Source: Patescibacteria group bacterium
Lineage (GTDB): Bacteria; Patescibacteriota; Patescibacteriia; Veblenbacterales; UBA10138
Length of the DNA stretch: 34,689 nucleotides
Assembly: GCA_018817715.1 (NCBI GenBank)
Contig: JAHITT010000001.1
Location: forward strand, 1 to 34,689
Direction of reading: 5' to 3'
Within the stretch, counting starts at the first letter, position 1, and the number at the start of each line of letters is the position of its first letter. A program made the position numbers and the translations under genes. The notes beneath the pieces were generated by a model. That model did not search any database, was not told the origin of the DNA, and worked only from the letters and a program-made list of their open reading frames with translations. Shown piece by piece: positions 7,895-15,725 of the stretch.

Positions 7895-8797
7895 TTACTT
7901 TCGTGACCGGCTTGACCAATTTTGCCAAGTAACCAATAAAGGTGAAGCCAAAAAAATAGAAGAATAAGTACCAATACCTATACCGATTGCCAAGGCTAAA
8001 GCAAAATACTTTATAGTAGACCCACCAAAAAAGAACAAAGTCAACAAAACCAATAAAGTAGTTAATGAGGTATTGATAGAACGAATCAAAGTATCATTAA
8101 CACTCTTATTAACTGTTTCTTCAAAATTAACTGATGAATGACGATAAAGATTTTCTCGAGTACGGTCAAAAACCACTATAGTATCGTGCACCGAAAAACC
8201 CAAAACAGTCAAAAGTGCCGAAACAAACATACTATCTATTTCTACACCTTTAAAATGACCTAAAACGGCAAAAATACCTAAGGTAAACAACACATCATGG
8301 CTTAAAGCCACAATAGCAGCTAGACCATATTTCCAAGATGATACCGGGCGAGACACTTTACGAAAAGCCCAAGCAATATACATTACTATGAAAATTAAAG
8401 ACAAAATAATGGCCCATAAAGCACCTGATTTTAATTCCGAGCCGATAACTGGGCCGACCGATTCAAATCTATCTTCTTTAACTTCTCCGCCACTAAGCTG
8501 GGTTAATTGGGTGGTTATTTTGTTCTTTGTTTCTTGGTCAACTTCTTTAAAACGTAAAATAGCCTTATTGTCACCGCTCGGCTGAATACTAAAACCACCT
8601 AAATCAAATTCTGACAACGAATCTTGCATAGCCACTAAACTGGGGCGACTAGCCGTAAACTCTACTTCCAAAAGCGAACCGCCGGTAAAATCAATACCAA
8701 ATTTTAAACCCCAAATTGCTAAAAAACCAATAGAAATAGCCACCAATAAAGAAGACAAGGTGTACCAAATAGCTCTTTTTTGAATTATTTTAATCAT
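7895..8797 (-). CDS. secF: Protein translocase subunit SecF
   Basis: 300 aa, the usual SecF length. First membrane helix at about 11-31, then the D1 motif FGIDFTGGSLLEVEF (33-47), a short periplasmic domain, and five more helices from about 125 to 292. The D4-type motif is VLGFSVHDTIVVFDRTREN (198-216). SecF forms the SecDF complex with SecD, which uses the proton gradient to help pull proteins across the membrane after SecA has pushed them through SecYEG. The gene follows secD after 9 nt and ends at a strong terminator, so secD-secF is a two-gene operon. Confidence 0.97.
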   Translation of the reverse strand: MIKIIQKRAIWYTLSSLLVAISIGFLAIWGLKFGIDFTGGSLLEVEFTASRPSLVAMQDSLSEFDLGGFSIQPSGDNKAILRFKEVDQETKNKITTQLTQLSGGEVKEDRFESVGPVIGSELKSGALWAIILSLIFIVMYIAWAFRKVSRPVSSWKYGLAAIVALSHDVLFTLGIFAVLGHFKGVEIDSMFVSALLTVLGFSVHDTIVVFDRTRENLYRHSSVNFEETVNKSVNDTLIRSINTSLTTLLVLLTLFFFGGSTIKYFALALAIGIGIGTYSSIFLASPLLVTWQNWSSRSRK

Positions 8798-8806
8798 ATT
8801 AAATAA

Positions 8807-10564
8807 CTAATTAACTTGCTCTTTTTTAAGGGCCTTAACACCAAACGGCCAACGCCAGGCCGTTAAATGCCCGGTGGCCAACAAGCGCAAAAAAGTCCTG
8901 GTCACCGTAATAGCGGAAAACATACTTACCAAAATACCTAAAGCCAAAGTTATAGCAAAACCTTTTACCAAACTAGAACCAAACCACATTAAAATAACCG
9001 CTGTGATAAGACTGGAAATATTAGAATCTCGAATAGATGTCCAAGCTCGAGCAAAACCTTCCTCAATAGCTTGATTTAAAGTTTTACCGTCTTTCAGCTC
9101 TTCTTTCAATCTTTCAAAAATAAGCACGTTAGCATCTACAGCCATACCGATTGATAAAACAAAACCAGCTATACCAGCTAAGGTCAAAGTTACTGGCCAT
9201 AATTTAAAAATAGCAAAAGTCAAAGCCGTATAAATACCCAAAGCCAATACCGAAATTAACCCCGGCAAGCGGTAATAAAACAACATAAACAAAGCTACCA
9301 ACAATAAACCATACATACCAGCTAATAAACTTTTTTCTACAGCCACTTTACCCAAACTGGCATCCACTGTAGTTTGGTTTACTAAAGAAATCGGTACTGG
9401 TAAAGCACCTGAATTCAAACGTTGAGCCAACTGCTTGGCCTCTGGCAGGGTAAAACTACCGCTAATAACCGCTTGTCCACCAGTAATCGCCTGCTGAACA
9501 GTTGGTACACTTATTGGCGTGCCATCCAAAAAAATCGCTACCGGCTTACCAACATTTCGACCAGTTATTTCCGAGAATAATTTTTTACCCTCCTCATTAA
9601 AAGTAAGATTTACTTGGGGAACGCCTGTTTGTTGATCAAATTCAACTTGAGATTTGCTTAATTGTTTGCCCGACAAACCTGTAGATACCCACTGATCAGC
9701 TGTTAAAGCAGCTGATTCTGTTTTAAATAAAATATGGCTAGCACTAATTTCCTCTACTTTATCAGCATTTTCTCTGACACCGGTTTTTTTAATAATATGA
9801 TAACCAAATTGAGTTTTTACTAATTCTTTAGTTACTTCATTAACTGACAAGGACCAAACAGCCTGTTCAAAGTCTGGCACCATAACTCCCTTACCAAAAT
9901 AACCCAAATCTCCGCCCTGATCCTTACTACCGGGATCCTCGGAAAATTCCGTAGCTAATTGAAAAAAATCTTCACCCGACTTAACTCGTGCCAAGACTTG
10001 TTCAGCTTTAATTTTTACCTGTTCATTATTAGCGTCAGTAGCGCTAATATCGGCTACCGGAGCCGCACCCTGCTCTTTAAATTCTAAAGTTGGAGTTTCA
10101 CCTATTAATTTAATAGCCTCCTCGACATCCTTAACACCAGGCAACTCCACTATGACTCGCCAATTATCACCTACCTTATTAGTTTGCACTATTGGTTCGG
10201 CTACTCCAAAATAATTGACCCGCCGTTCAATCACATCACGGACACCTTCCAAAGCATCAGCCCTTTCTGCAGAAGCAATACTAACAACGTCAGCCTGATA
10301 AACCAAATGACTACCACCTCTTAAATCCAAACCTAATTGAACATTATATCTATTCCAAAAAGAACTCCCAGGCACCCAAGATGGCACTTTGGGATAATCC
10401 ACCAAACCGGCTAACAGACTCAGTAACAATATACCGGAAAAAGCATACCAAATTTTTTTACGAGAAGTTATGTTATTAAACAATAACTTATAAAGTCCGA
10501 TAAAAGGCCACCAAATAAACCCCAGACTATCGTTTAATGATTGCCAAAACTTTGAAGTTTTCAT
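8807..10564 (-). CDS. secD: Protein translocase subunit SecD with inserted parvulin-like domain
   Basis: 585 aa. Recognisable SecD parts: first membrane helix about 38-55, D1 motif LGLDLRGGSHLVY (77-89), P1 domain pieces VRDVIERRVNYFGVAEP (108-124) and VELPGVKDVEEAIKLIGETP (139-158), then VGKPVAIFLDGTPISVPTV (338-356). Five C-terminal helices span about 412-562 with GMAVDANVLIFERLKEE (473-489). Between LEFKE (160-164) and the SecD residues WVSTGLSG (292-299) sits an extra block of about 128 residues. Its 184-261 section is a parvulin/PpiC-type peptidyl-prolyl isomerase core: SGEDFFQLATEFSEDPGS, GGDLGYFGKGVMVPDFEQAV and QFGYHIIKK. The parvulin first strand (SASHILFK, 274-281) follows the core rather than preceding it. 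The block therefore looks like a folding helper built into the P1 domain. Isomerase activity is inferred only. Confidence 0.93.
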   Translation of the reverse strand: MKTSKFWQSLNDSLGFIWWPFIGLYKLLFNNITSRKKIWYAFSGILLLSLLAGLVDYPKVPSWVPGSSFWNRYNVQLGLDLRGGSHLVYQADVVSIASAERADALEGVRDVIERRVNYFGVAEPIVQTNKVGDNWRVIVELPGVKDVEEAIKLIGETPTLEFKEQGAAPVADISATDANNEQVKIKAEQVLARVKSGEDFFQLATEFSEDPGSKDQGGDLGYFGKGVMVPDFEQAVWSLSVNEVTKELVKTQFGYHIIKKTGVRENADKVEEISASHILFKTESAALTADQWVSTGLSGKQLSKSQVEFDQQTGVPQVNLTFNEEGKKLFSEITGRNVGKPVAIFLDGTPISVPTVQQAITGGQAVISGSFTLPEAKQLAQRLNSGALPVPISLVNQTTVDASLGKVAVEKSLLAGMYGLLLVALFMLFYYRLPGLISVLALGIYTALTFAIFKLWPVTLTLAGIAGFVLSIGMAVDANVLIFERLKEELKDGKTLNQAIEEGFARAWTSIRDSNISSLITAVILMWFGSSLVKGFAITLALGILVSMFSAITVTRTFLRLLATGHLTAWRWPFGVKALKKEQVN

Positions 10565-10594
10565 GATTTAATATTATTTAAACGAAAATAAAAC

Positions 10595-10609
10595 CCTGTT
10601 AATAACAGG
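10595..10609 (-). promoter_or_regulatory. Perfect hairpin in the secD leader
   Basis: CCTGTT-ATT-AACAGG on the minus strand: a perfect 6-bp stem with a 3-nt loop in the 5' untranslated region, followed by a T-rich stretch. It could be an attenuator or an RNA stability element; nothing in the sequence decides. Confidence 0.35.
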
Positions 10610-10620
10610 AAAACATAAAC

Positions 10621-10649
10621 ACTATAGCAGTCGTCTGGCAGTCTGGCAA
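10621..10649 (-). promoter_or_regulatory. secDF promoter with tandem 8-bp repeat
   Basis: On the minus strand TTGCCA (10649-10644), a 17-nt spacer and TATAGT (10626-10621). GTCTGGCA occurs twice in direct tandem (plus strand 10633-10640 and 10641-10648), covering the -35 box and half of the spacer; this could be an operator. Confidence 0.6.
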
Positions 10650-10686
10650 GGGTAGTTTAATTGATTTTAATTAAAAGTTAAGTTAC

Positions 10687-10692
10687 TATAAT
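10687..10692 (+). promoter_or_regulatory. Possible -10 box of the 10728 gene
   Basis: A perfect TATAAT lies 35 nt before the ATG, but no good -35 box is found at 16-18 nt. A second possible -10 (TAAAAT) lies just 8 nt before the ATG, with TTGGCT 18 nt upstream of it, which would give a leaderless transcript. Confidence 0.35.
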
Positions 10693-10727
10693 TGGCTAAC
10701 TTCCTAGACTTATTCTAAAATAATCAT

Positions 10728-11285
10728 ATGGAAAAAATAAACAACTTTAATTCAATTAATGCCTCAGAGCAAACCGATCGCCAAAAACAACTAAAAGATA
10801 TTGGCCAACAAGACTTAAGAAAAATTGGCATTGAACCTGATAATTACCAAAAATATACCAATTTAATGCGTCTAGCCGATGCGCCGATTGGTCAAGCTTT
10901 GGGAGTTCTAAAATACTTAGACGGAGTAATTATTACGCCAGACGAAGCTGTAGAGGCCTGGTCCATGATTCAAGATATTTTTGAAAAAATCAATACAAAC
11001 GATTATAACCAAGAAACTGGTCAAACTATATTGATAGAAATGAAAAAACTAACAGCCTCTTGCTTAAATTACTTAAAAGACTTGACCGAAAATTATAAAG
11101 ATAAAGAAATTACCGAACCTATCCGTTTATCGGCTAATATGCTAATCATCACAAAAAGATTGAATGAATTAAAAGAACAGTTCGGCCAATTACCAGCCTA
11201 CCTAACTTATCGCAAGGTTGGTATTTATGATATTAAAATCGCTGATTTACCAGATGATACTTGGTTCAGAGAAAACCCCAACTAA
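10728..11285 (+). CDS. Unknown soluble, mostly helical protein
   Basis: 185 aa. No family recognised. The N-terminal 40 residues are polar (NSINASEQTDRQKQLKDIGQ) and probably flexible. The rest reads as amphipathic helices without a signal peptide or membrane segment, with one Cys (in TASCLNYLKDL). It ends in a compact part, YRKVGIYDIKIADLPDDTWF. It is one of only four plus-strand genes in the window, stands alone between the secDF promoter region and the convergent ABC transporter gene (5 nt between stops), and has its own likely promoter. I cannot assign a function. Confidence 0.75.
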   Translation: MEKINNFNSINASEQTDRQKQLKDIGQQDLRKIGIEPDNYQKYTNLMRLADAPIGQALGVLKYLDGVIITPDEAVEAWSMIQDIFEKINTNDYNQETGQTILIEMKKLTASCLNYLKDLTENYKDKEITEPIRLSANMLIITKRLNELKEQFGQLPAYLTYRKVGIYDIKIADLPDDTWFRENPN

Positions 11286-11290
11286 ACCTT

Positions 11291-13057
11291 TTAAGCACTA
11301 ACAAAACCGCCCGCTTGCAACCGCCAAAGGGTTTGATAAAGACCACTTTCTTTTTGTAATAATTCAGCGTGACTACCTATTTCTTCAACCATACCATTTT
11401 TAACCACCACTATCCTATCCATTTTCATAATAGTAGACAGACGATGAGCTATGACAATAGTGGTTTTACCATGCATTAATTTTTCCAGAGCATCTTGGAT
11501 TAAAATCTCAACTTGGGAATCCAAACTACTAGTCGCCTCATCCAATAATAAAATTGGGGCATTTTTTAAGATGGCTCGAGCAATGGCCACTCTTTGCCTT
11601 TCACCACCGGATAACTTAACTCCCCTCTCACCCACAAAAGTATTATAACCTTCAGGCAAACGACTAATAAATTCATCACAATGCGCCTGCCGAGCCACTT
11701 CTATTACTTCTTCGTTAGTACTAAAACGCCGACCATAACGAATATTGTCCAATAAAGTTCGGTGGAATAAAATTGTATCTTGTGGCACCAAGGAAATATT
11801 GCGACGCAAAGATTCTTGACTAACTTTAGCTATATCCTGACCATCAATATAAATAGCCCCCTGCTGACTATCATAAAAACGAAACAACAAAGCCACTAAA
11901 GTAGATTTACCAGCACCCGACGGTCCAACTATACCAACTTTTTCTCCTGGTTTAACTGTTAAAGAAAAATTCTTTATTACATCCAGTGAGTTTTGGTAAT
12001 TAAAACTAACATCTTTAAATTCCACTAAACCTTTACTAACTTTCAATTCAGACGATCTAGGTTCATCTTTAATTTCCTGAGGTGTATTTAATATTTCCAC
12101 CATTTCCTCGGCATCAGCAAAACTTCTGTACATACGACGAATTATCCGGCCAAAACCCCACAATTGGAAAAATACCTGCATTATATAGGCCTGTACCAGC
12201 ACAAAATCACCGACCGTTACCAAACCTTTAATCCACAAAGTCAAACAATAATAAAAAATAGCAAACTCCAATAAAATCATAAAAACCGCCTGAATCGCTT
12301 CTATAACGGCATCAAAATCCCAACTTTTTTTAGATAATACAAATTGATTACTAGTGGTATCGGCAAAACCTTTTTTTTCATCAGATAAAGCGGCGAATAT
12401 TTTTAAGTTTGATTGATTGGTTATAGTGTCTGCCAAATAAGAAGTCACTTTGGTATCGGCGGCCGCAGCAGCTTCATCTAATTTTAATTTATATAAAGAC
12501 AAATAATAATTAATAGTAAGATAAAGCGCCAACCAAGCTAACATCAACCAACCAATTAACTGGTAACGGCTAAATACCACTACCAAAACAGTTATTAAAC
12601 TGACGCCGATCCTTATCATATTCCAATACCAAGCGTCAGTAACTTCTTCAAAGGCCCTAATTAACCGACCAACCTTACGTACCAAACCACCGACAAAACG
12701 ATTAACAAAAAATCCAAAAGAATGGCCGTGTAAATACTCAAAAGAAGTATTTTGTAATTCAGCCATTACCCTAGGCTGAAAAAAATTATTAGTAAAAGTG
12801 GCTAAACGGTAAAACAACCAACTAACAGCATTTAAACCTAAAATCAACAACAAAATATTAACTAAATCTTGCTTAATTAAGTTATTTTGAGCAGTAGAAA
12901 CAGTTAACAAATCAATAAATTTTTTATAATAAATCGGTACTATGACATCTACTACCGAACCTATCACAATGGAAAAAACAATCACATAAAAATACCAGCG
13001 ATATTTTTTTATATGCTGCCAAAAAAGCTGATAAGTTTGTTTAGTAACTAATTTCAT
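11291..13057 (-). CDS. ABC-type exporter, fused membrane and ATPase domains
   Basis: 588 aa, the usual length of half-size ABC exporters. Membrane helices at about 22-43, 64-88, 145-162, 165-187, 252-275 and 280-300. The nucleotide-binding domain runs from about 344: Walker A GPSGAGKS (378-385), Q-loop Q426, signature LSGGE (482-486), Walker B ILLLDE (502-507) and H-loop H538. The family works as a dimer that moves lipids, peptides or drugs out of the cytoplasm; the substrate cannot be told from sequence. The gene follows the HAD phosphatase gene on the same strand after about 70 nt, which contains an inverted repeat. Confidence 0.93.
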   Translation of the reverse strand: MKLVTKQTYQLFWQHIKKYRWYFYVIVFSIVIGSVVDVIVPIYYKKFIDLLTVSTAQNNLIKQDLVNILLLILGLNAVSWLFYRLATFTNNFFQPRVMAELQNTSFEYLHGHSFGFFVNRFVGGLVRKVGRLIRAFEEVTDAWYWNMIRIGVSLITVLVVVFSRYQLIGWLMLAWLALYLTINYYLSLYKLKLDEAAAAADTKVTSYLADTITNQSNLKIFAALSDEKKGFADTTSNQFVLSKKSWDFDAVIEAIQAVFMILLEFAIFYYCLTLWIKGLVTVGDFVLVQAYIMQVFFQLWGFGRIIRRMYRSFADAEEMVEILNTPQEIKDEPRSSELKVSKGLVEFKDVSFNYQNSLDVIKNFSLTVKPGEKVGIVGPSGAGKSTLVALLFRFYDSQQGAIYIDGQDIAKVSQESLRRNISLVPQDTILFHRTLLDNIRYGRRFSTNEEVIEVARQAHCDEFISRLPEGYNTFVGERGVKLSGGERQRVAIARAILKNAPILLLDEATSSLDSQVEILIQDALEKLMHGKTTIVIAHRLSTIMKMDRIVVVKNGMVEEIGSHAELLQKESGLYQTLWRLQAGGFVSA

Positions 13058-13067
13058 AAAGACAAAT

Positions 13068-13089
13068 AAATGAGCTAATTAGCCCATTT
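13068..13089 (-). repeat. 11-bp inverted repeat just upstream of the ABC exporter gene
   Basis: AAATGGGCTAA followed directly by TTAGCTCATTT on the minus strand, an 11-bp palindrome with one G-T pair and no spacer, ending 11 nt before the start codon. A palindrome without a loop is more like a protein binding site than a terminator. Confidence 0.35.
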
Positions 13090-13129
13090 AATATAAAGAC
13101 GTTCTACAACAACAAACGTTACAAAACGC

Positions 13130-13828
13130 CTACAAATGGTAAATAACGTCTTTTCTTTCCACCACAACAGCCCAACTCTTCTTACGGGCAATACTGTATA
13201 AATCGTGGTTAGGGTTAAAACAAATCGGTTTTTTTACCAAAGACAAAAAACCAGCGTCGTTTTCCGTATCACCCACACCCACCGAACCAAATAAGGACAG
13301 TTTCTTTTGTTTAACATAATTAGTTAAAACCGCTCGTTTATCTGTAATAGGTAAAAAATTTACTTTACCCGTATAACGTTCGTCTTTAATTTCAAATTCC
13401 ATGCCATAAACTTTATCAAAACGCCAAATACGATTAAATTCTTTTACTATCTCAATGGGTGAACCGGAAATAGCCACTAAATGATGAGTGGGTCGCAATT
13501 TTTTGATTAAATCACGGGTAAAGGTATAAACTCGATTCTTTTGTTTGCCAATCACTATTCTGGCCACATGTCTAACATCTTCCACGGACACTCCGGGAAT
13601 CCTTTTTTCATAAGAGTTAACCACCCCCATTATATAATCTTCGTAACTGCCCCGCCTATCTACCCAAGAAAAAAAATCTTTTTCCAATTCTTTCTTAACA
13701 ATCGGTGGAAAAACACCATATTTAACCAATTCCATTATTAACTCCCTTTGTAAAGAAGATCGAAAAATAGTGCCATCAATATCAAAAACCGCCACTTGAG
13801 ATTTTTTATTTTTAATTCTTTTTTTCAT
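13130..13828 (-). CDS. HAD-superfamily phosphatase, SerB-like (subfamily IB)
   Basis: 232 aa. Motif I FDIDGT (15-20) with nucleophile D16 and acid D18; motif II AISGSP (119-124) with S121; motif III Lys around K164; motif IV GVGDTENDAGFL (184-195) with D187 and D191. A helical cap lies between motifs I and II. This is the layout of HAD-IB enzymes such as phosphoserine phosphatase and small phospholipid phosphatases. The natural substrate is not clear, and no serine pathway gene is adjacent. A possible promoter (TGGACG-17-TATAAT on the minus strand) is at 13849-13877. Confidence 0.88.
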   Translation of the reverse strand: MKKRIKNKKSQVAVFDIDGTIFRSSLQRELIMELVKYGVFPPIVKKELEKDFFSWVDRRGSYEDYIMGVVNSYEKRIPGVSVEDVRHVARIVIGKQKNRVYTFTRDLIKKLRPTHHLVAISGSPIEIVKEFNRIWRFDKVYGMEFEIKDERYTGKVNFLPITDKRAVLTNYVKQKKLSLFGSVGVGDTENDAGFLSLVKKPICFNPNHDLYSIARKKSWAVVVERKDVIYHL

Positions 13829-13848
13829 AAATAATTTGGTGAAGCAGT

Positions 13849-13877
13849 ATTATAAAACTAATTCTTTAAATCGTCCA
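13849..13877 (-). promoter_or_regulatory. Possible promoter of the HAD phosphatase gene
   Basis: On the minus strand TGGACG (13877-13872), a 17-nt spacer and a consensus TATAAT (13854-13849). The start codon at 13828 follows about 20 nt later. Confidence 0.5.
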
Positions 13878-13886
13878 TAAATCTAA

Positions 13887-14102
13887 CTAAAACCAGCCAC
13901 TACTGGAATCTGTTTGGGCGACCAAATAACGACCGGCTGCTGACCTAGTCATAATAAAATGCCGCCCTTTGTCATCTTTAAATTTAACCCGATGCTCATA
14001 TTTAGCTTTCTTAAAAAGACTTTCCGCTTCAGCATCAATTCTGTCTAAATAAAAAACCCCATCTTCGTCACCCTCTACTTGTCGGCCCAAAATTTCTCTC
14101 AT
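13887..14102 (-). CDS. Unknown 71-aa soluble protein
   Basis: 71 aa, strongly charged: ILGRQVEGDEDGVFYLDRID, then AEAESLFKKAKYEHRVKFKD and HFIMTRSAAGRYLVAQ. It has no membrane segment, no Cys and no family I recognise. Alternating charged and hydrophobic residues suggest a small alpha/beta fold. It starts 3 nt behind the four-helix membrane protein gene, so the two are co-transcribed and probably co-translated. Function unknown. Confidence 0.65.
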   Translation of the reverse strand: MREILGRQVEGDEDGVFYLDRIDAEAESLFKKAKYEHRVKFKDDKGRHFIMTRSAAGRYLVAQTDSSSGWF

Positions 14103-14105
14103 AAA

Positions 14106-14645
14106 TTAATGGCCCTGACCAGTCTTTTTATTAAAAGCCCGCCTTCTTTCTATGTAAACAACCAAAATTGCCAACAACAAAGCGGCTAACCCCAAACTGG
14201 TATACCAAGCTGCCACTTTATGATATTGAAATAAATAAACTATAACTTCCAATATGAATTCTACCCCAAAAAATATAGCCACACCGTTAGAAACACGATA
14301 CAAAGCCGTTTGCCAAGTTCCTAAACGCCTTTTTCTAAAATAAAAAACCAAACCTAAAAAAATTAAAAATAACGGCAAACTTAAATAACTATGCAATAAA
14401 ACTGTTTTAAAAGCATAAGTTTCCCACAAACAACTTTCACCCGCTGATAATAAATAATTAGCCTGATTACAAACCTGATAATGGGGATTATACAATCTGT
14501 TTAAATCATACAAACCCCGCTGACCCAAACCTATTAAAGCCACTGCCAATAACACCGAAAGAAAAACCGAACTTAGAGCCATTTGTTCCTTACGTGGTTT
14601 ATTGGATTTGTGACTGGCTCCAGATACTGGCTGTAGTGGCGACAT
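14106..14645 (-). CDS. Unknown four-helix membrane protein
   Basis: 179 aa. A polar N-terminus of about 22 residues is followed by membrane helices at about 24-44, 82-103, 117-138 and 143-165, then a basic C-terminus (ERRRAFNKKTGQGH). C58 and C73 lie in the loop between the first two helices and could form a disulfide outside the cell. No family recognised. It precedes the 71-aa gene by 3 nt and follows the truB block across a 128-bp gap with a long inverted repeat. Confidence 0.7.
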   Translation of the reverse strand: MSPLQPVSGASHKSNKPRKEQMALSSVFLSVLLAVALIGLGQRGLYDLNRLYNPHYQVCNQANYLLSAGESCLWETYAFKTVLLHSYLSLPLFLIFLGLVFYFRKRRLGTWQTALYRVSNGVAIFFGVEFILEVIVYLFQYHKVAAWYTSLGLAALLLAILVVYIERRRAFNKKTGQGH

Positions 14646-14681
14646 AAATTTGCTAATAAATAATACAATTACATGATACTA

Positions 14682-14784
14682 CAAAAACTAAAAACCTAAA
14701 AATCCTAATTTCTAACTTCCAAACCCTAAATAATACCCCAATCTCAATAATTTTAAATTTTAGGATTTAGGTTTTAGAGTTTTG
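14682..14784 (-). repeat. Long imperfect inverted repeat behind truB
   Basis: Two arms of about 30 nt (14682-14711 and 14755-14784) are imperfect reverse complements, built from repeated CCTAAA/CTAAAA-like words, with about 43 nt between them. The right arm covers the last codons of truB. On the minus strand it would form a long hairpin ending in a T-rich stretch, so it may act as a weak terminator or processing site; a decayed miniature element is also possible. Confidence 0.45.
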
Positions 14785-15553
14785 CATTATCTGCTTCTAT
14801 TTCCTCACAATCCTTAATACTATATTCCCCCACTCTGGTTCTAACTAAACTAAGCAAAATAGCTCCACTAGCCAACCTACGTCCTAATTCTTTGGCTAAA
14901 CTTCTTATGTAGGTACCACTAGAACAATCAATTTCCAAATTAACAGACAAAAATTGATTAGAATTTTCTAAAAGCAACTTATGCCACTGCTGTAAAATTG
15001 TCTCCTGCCTTAAATCGGTCTGCAATCGAGAAAATTTATCAATTAATAAATTTATCAACTGATCGGCTGTATAATTTTTGGTTGATAAAAAATCTAACCT
15101 GTTTAACAAAACAGTTTTTTGGGGAATGACTATTTCGGCTAAACGATTTTGCAAGGCCCACCAAAATAATCTTTTGCCTTTAATTTTATAAGATGAAAAA
15201 GGTGGCAAGCTGAACTTAAAATCGCCCACCAAGGATGCTACTTCTTTTTTAACACCCTCTAATATTGGTTGCTTAATAACTTCTTTGGGCAAACCTAAAG
15301 CATCGTAACTATCGGTTGTAAAACCAAATAAAATTTCTGCCTGGTAAGTTTTGCCTAATTTTTGATATTTAGACTGATCTTGTAAAGCCTCATCAATGGC
15401 AATTAACATAACTCCTTCAGCCATAGGATCTAAGCGACCAGTATAAGTCATTTTTAAACCGTCCCAGTCTTTATGCTGTAAACGCCATTTATTTAAAGCC
15501 TGCAAGGGAGTATAACCAATCGGTTTATAAATAGGTGCTAAAAGATAAGACAT
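14774..15553 (-). CDS. truB: tRNA pseudouridine-55 synthase TruB
   Basis: 259 aa from the ATG at 15553. It opens MSYLLAPIYKPIGYTPLQAL and carries the catalytic motif TYTGRLDPMAEGVM (36-49) with D42 as nucleophile. FSLPPFSSYKIKGKRLF and VNLEIDCSSGTYIRSLAKEL in the C-terminal half are typical TruB motifs. The enzyme makes pseudouridine at position 55 in the T-loop of tRNAs. A longer frame to 15664 exists, but those 37 extra codons overlap a zinc-ribbon gene in another frame and do not look like TruB, so the shorter start, one base behind that gene's stop, is chosen. Confidence 0.93.
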   Translation of the reverse strand: MSYLLAPIYKPIGYTPLQALNKWRLQHKDWDGLKMTYTGRLDPMAEGVMLIAIDEALQDQSKYQKLGKTYQAEILFGFTTDSYDALGLPKEVIKQPILEGVKKEVASLVGDFKFSLPPFSSYKIKGKRLFWWALQNRLAEIVIPQKTVLLNRLDFLSTKNYTADQLINLLIDKFSRLQTDLRQETILQQWHKLLLENSNQFLSVNLEIDCSSGTYIRSLAKELGRRLASGAILLSLVRTRVGEYSIKDCEEIEADNAKL

Positions 15554-15554
15554 A

Positions 15555-15719
15555 TTAATTACCCGGCTGTTTAAAAATTTGCTTAAGCCCGCACCACGGA
15601 CAATACCAATCCAATTTATCTTTAGGTGCATCACCGATTGTCCACCACTTGCTACAATTGACACAAGAAAAATGGGCTAAATTTTCCCAGCTTATTTTTT
15701 CTTTATCTATTCTATTCAT
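15555..15719 (-). CDS. 54-aa zinc-ribbon protein
   Basis: Small frame from the ATG at 15719 to the TAA at 15555-15557. It contains FSCVNCSKWWTIGDAPK and DWYCPWCGLKQIF: C19-x2-C22 and C40-x2-C43, a complete four-cysteine zinc ribbon. It starts 6 nt behind the MTH1-like Nudix gene and ends 1 nt before truB, which fits a real gene in the operon and explains why the longer truB start is wrong. From memory, very similar small zinc ribbons are frequent in CPR genomes, but I cannot verify this or name a function. Nucleic-acid binding is possible. Confidence 0.8.
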   Translation of the reverse strand: MNRIDKEKISWENLAHFSCVNCSKWWTIGDAPKDKLDWYCPWCGLKQIFKQPGN

Positions 15720-15725
15720 AAACGA

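Noticed and set aside
15554-15664. N-terminal extension of truB
   Set aside because: The extra 37 codons do not resemble TruB and overlap the four-cysteine zinc-ribbon frame; TruB proteins normally begin close to the MSYLLAPIYKPIG stretch.
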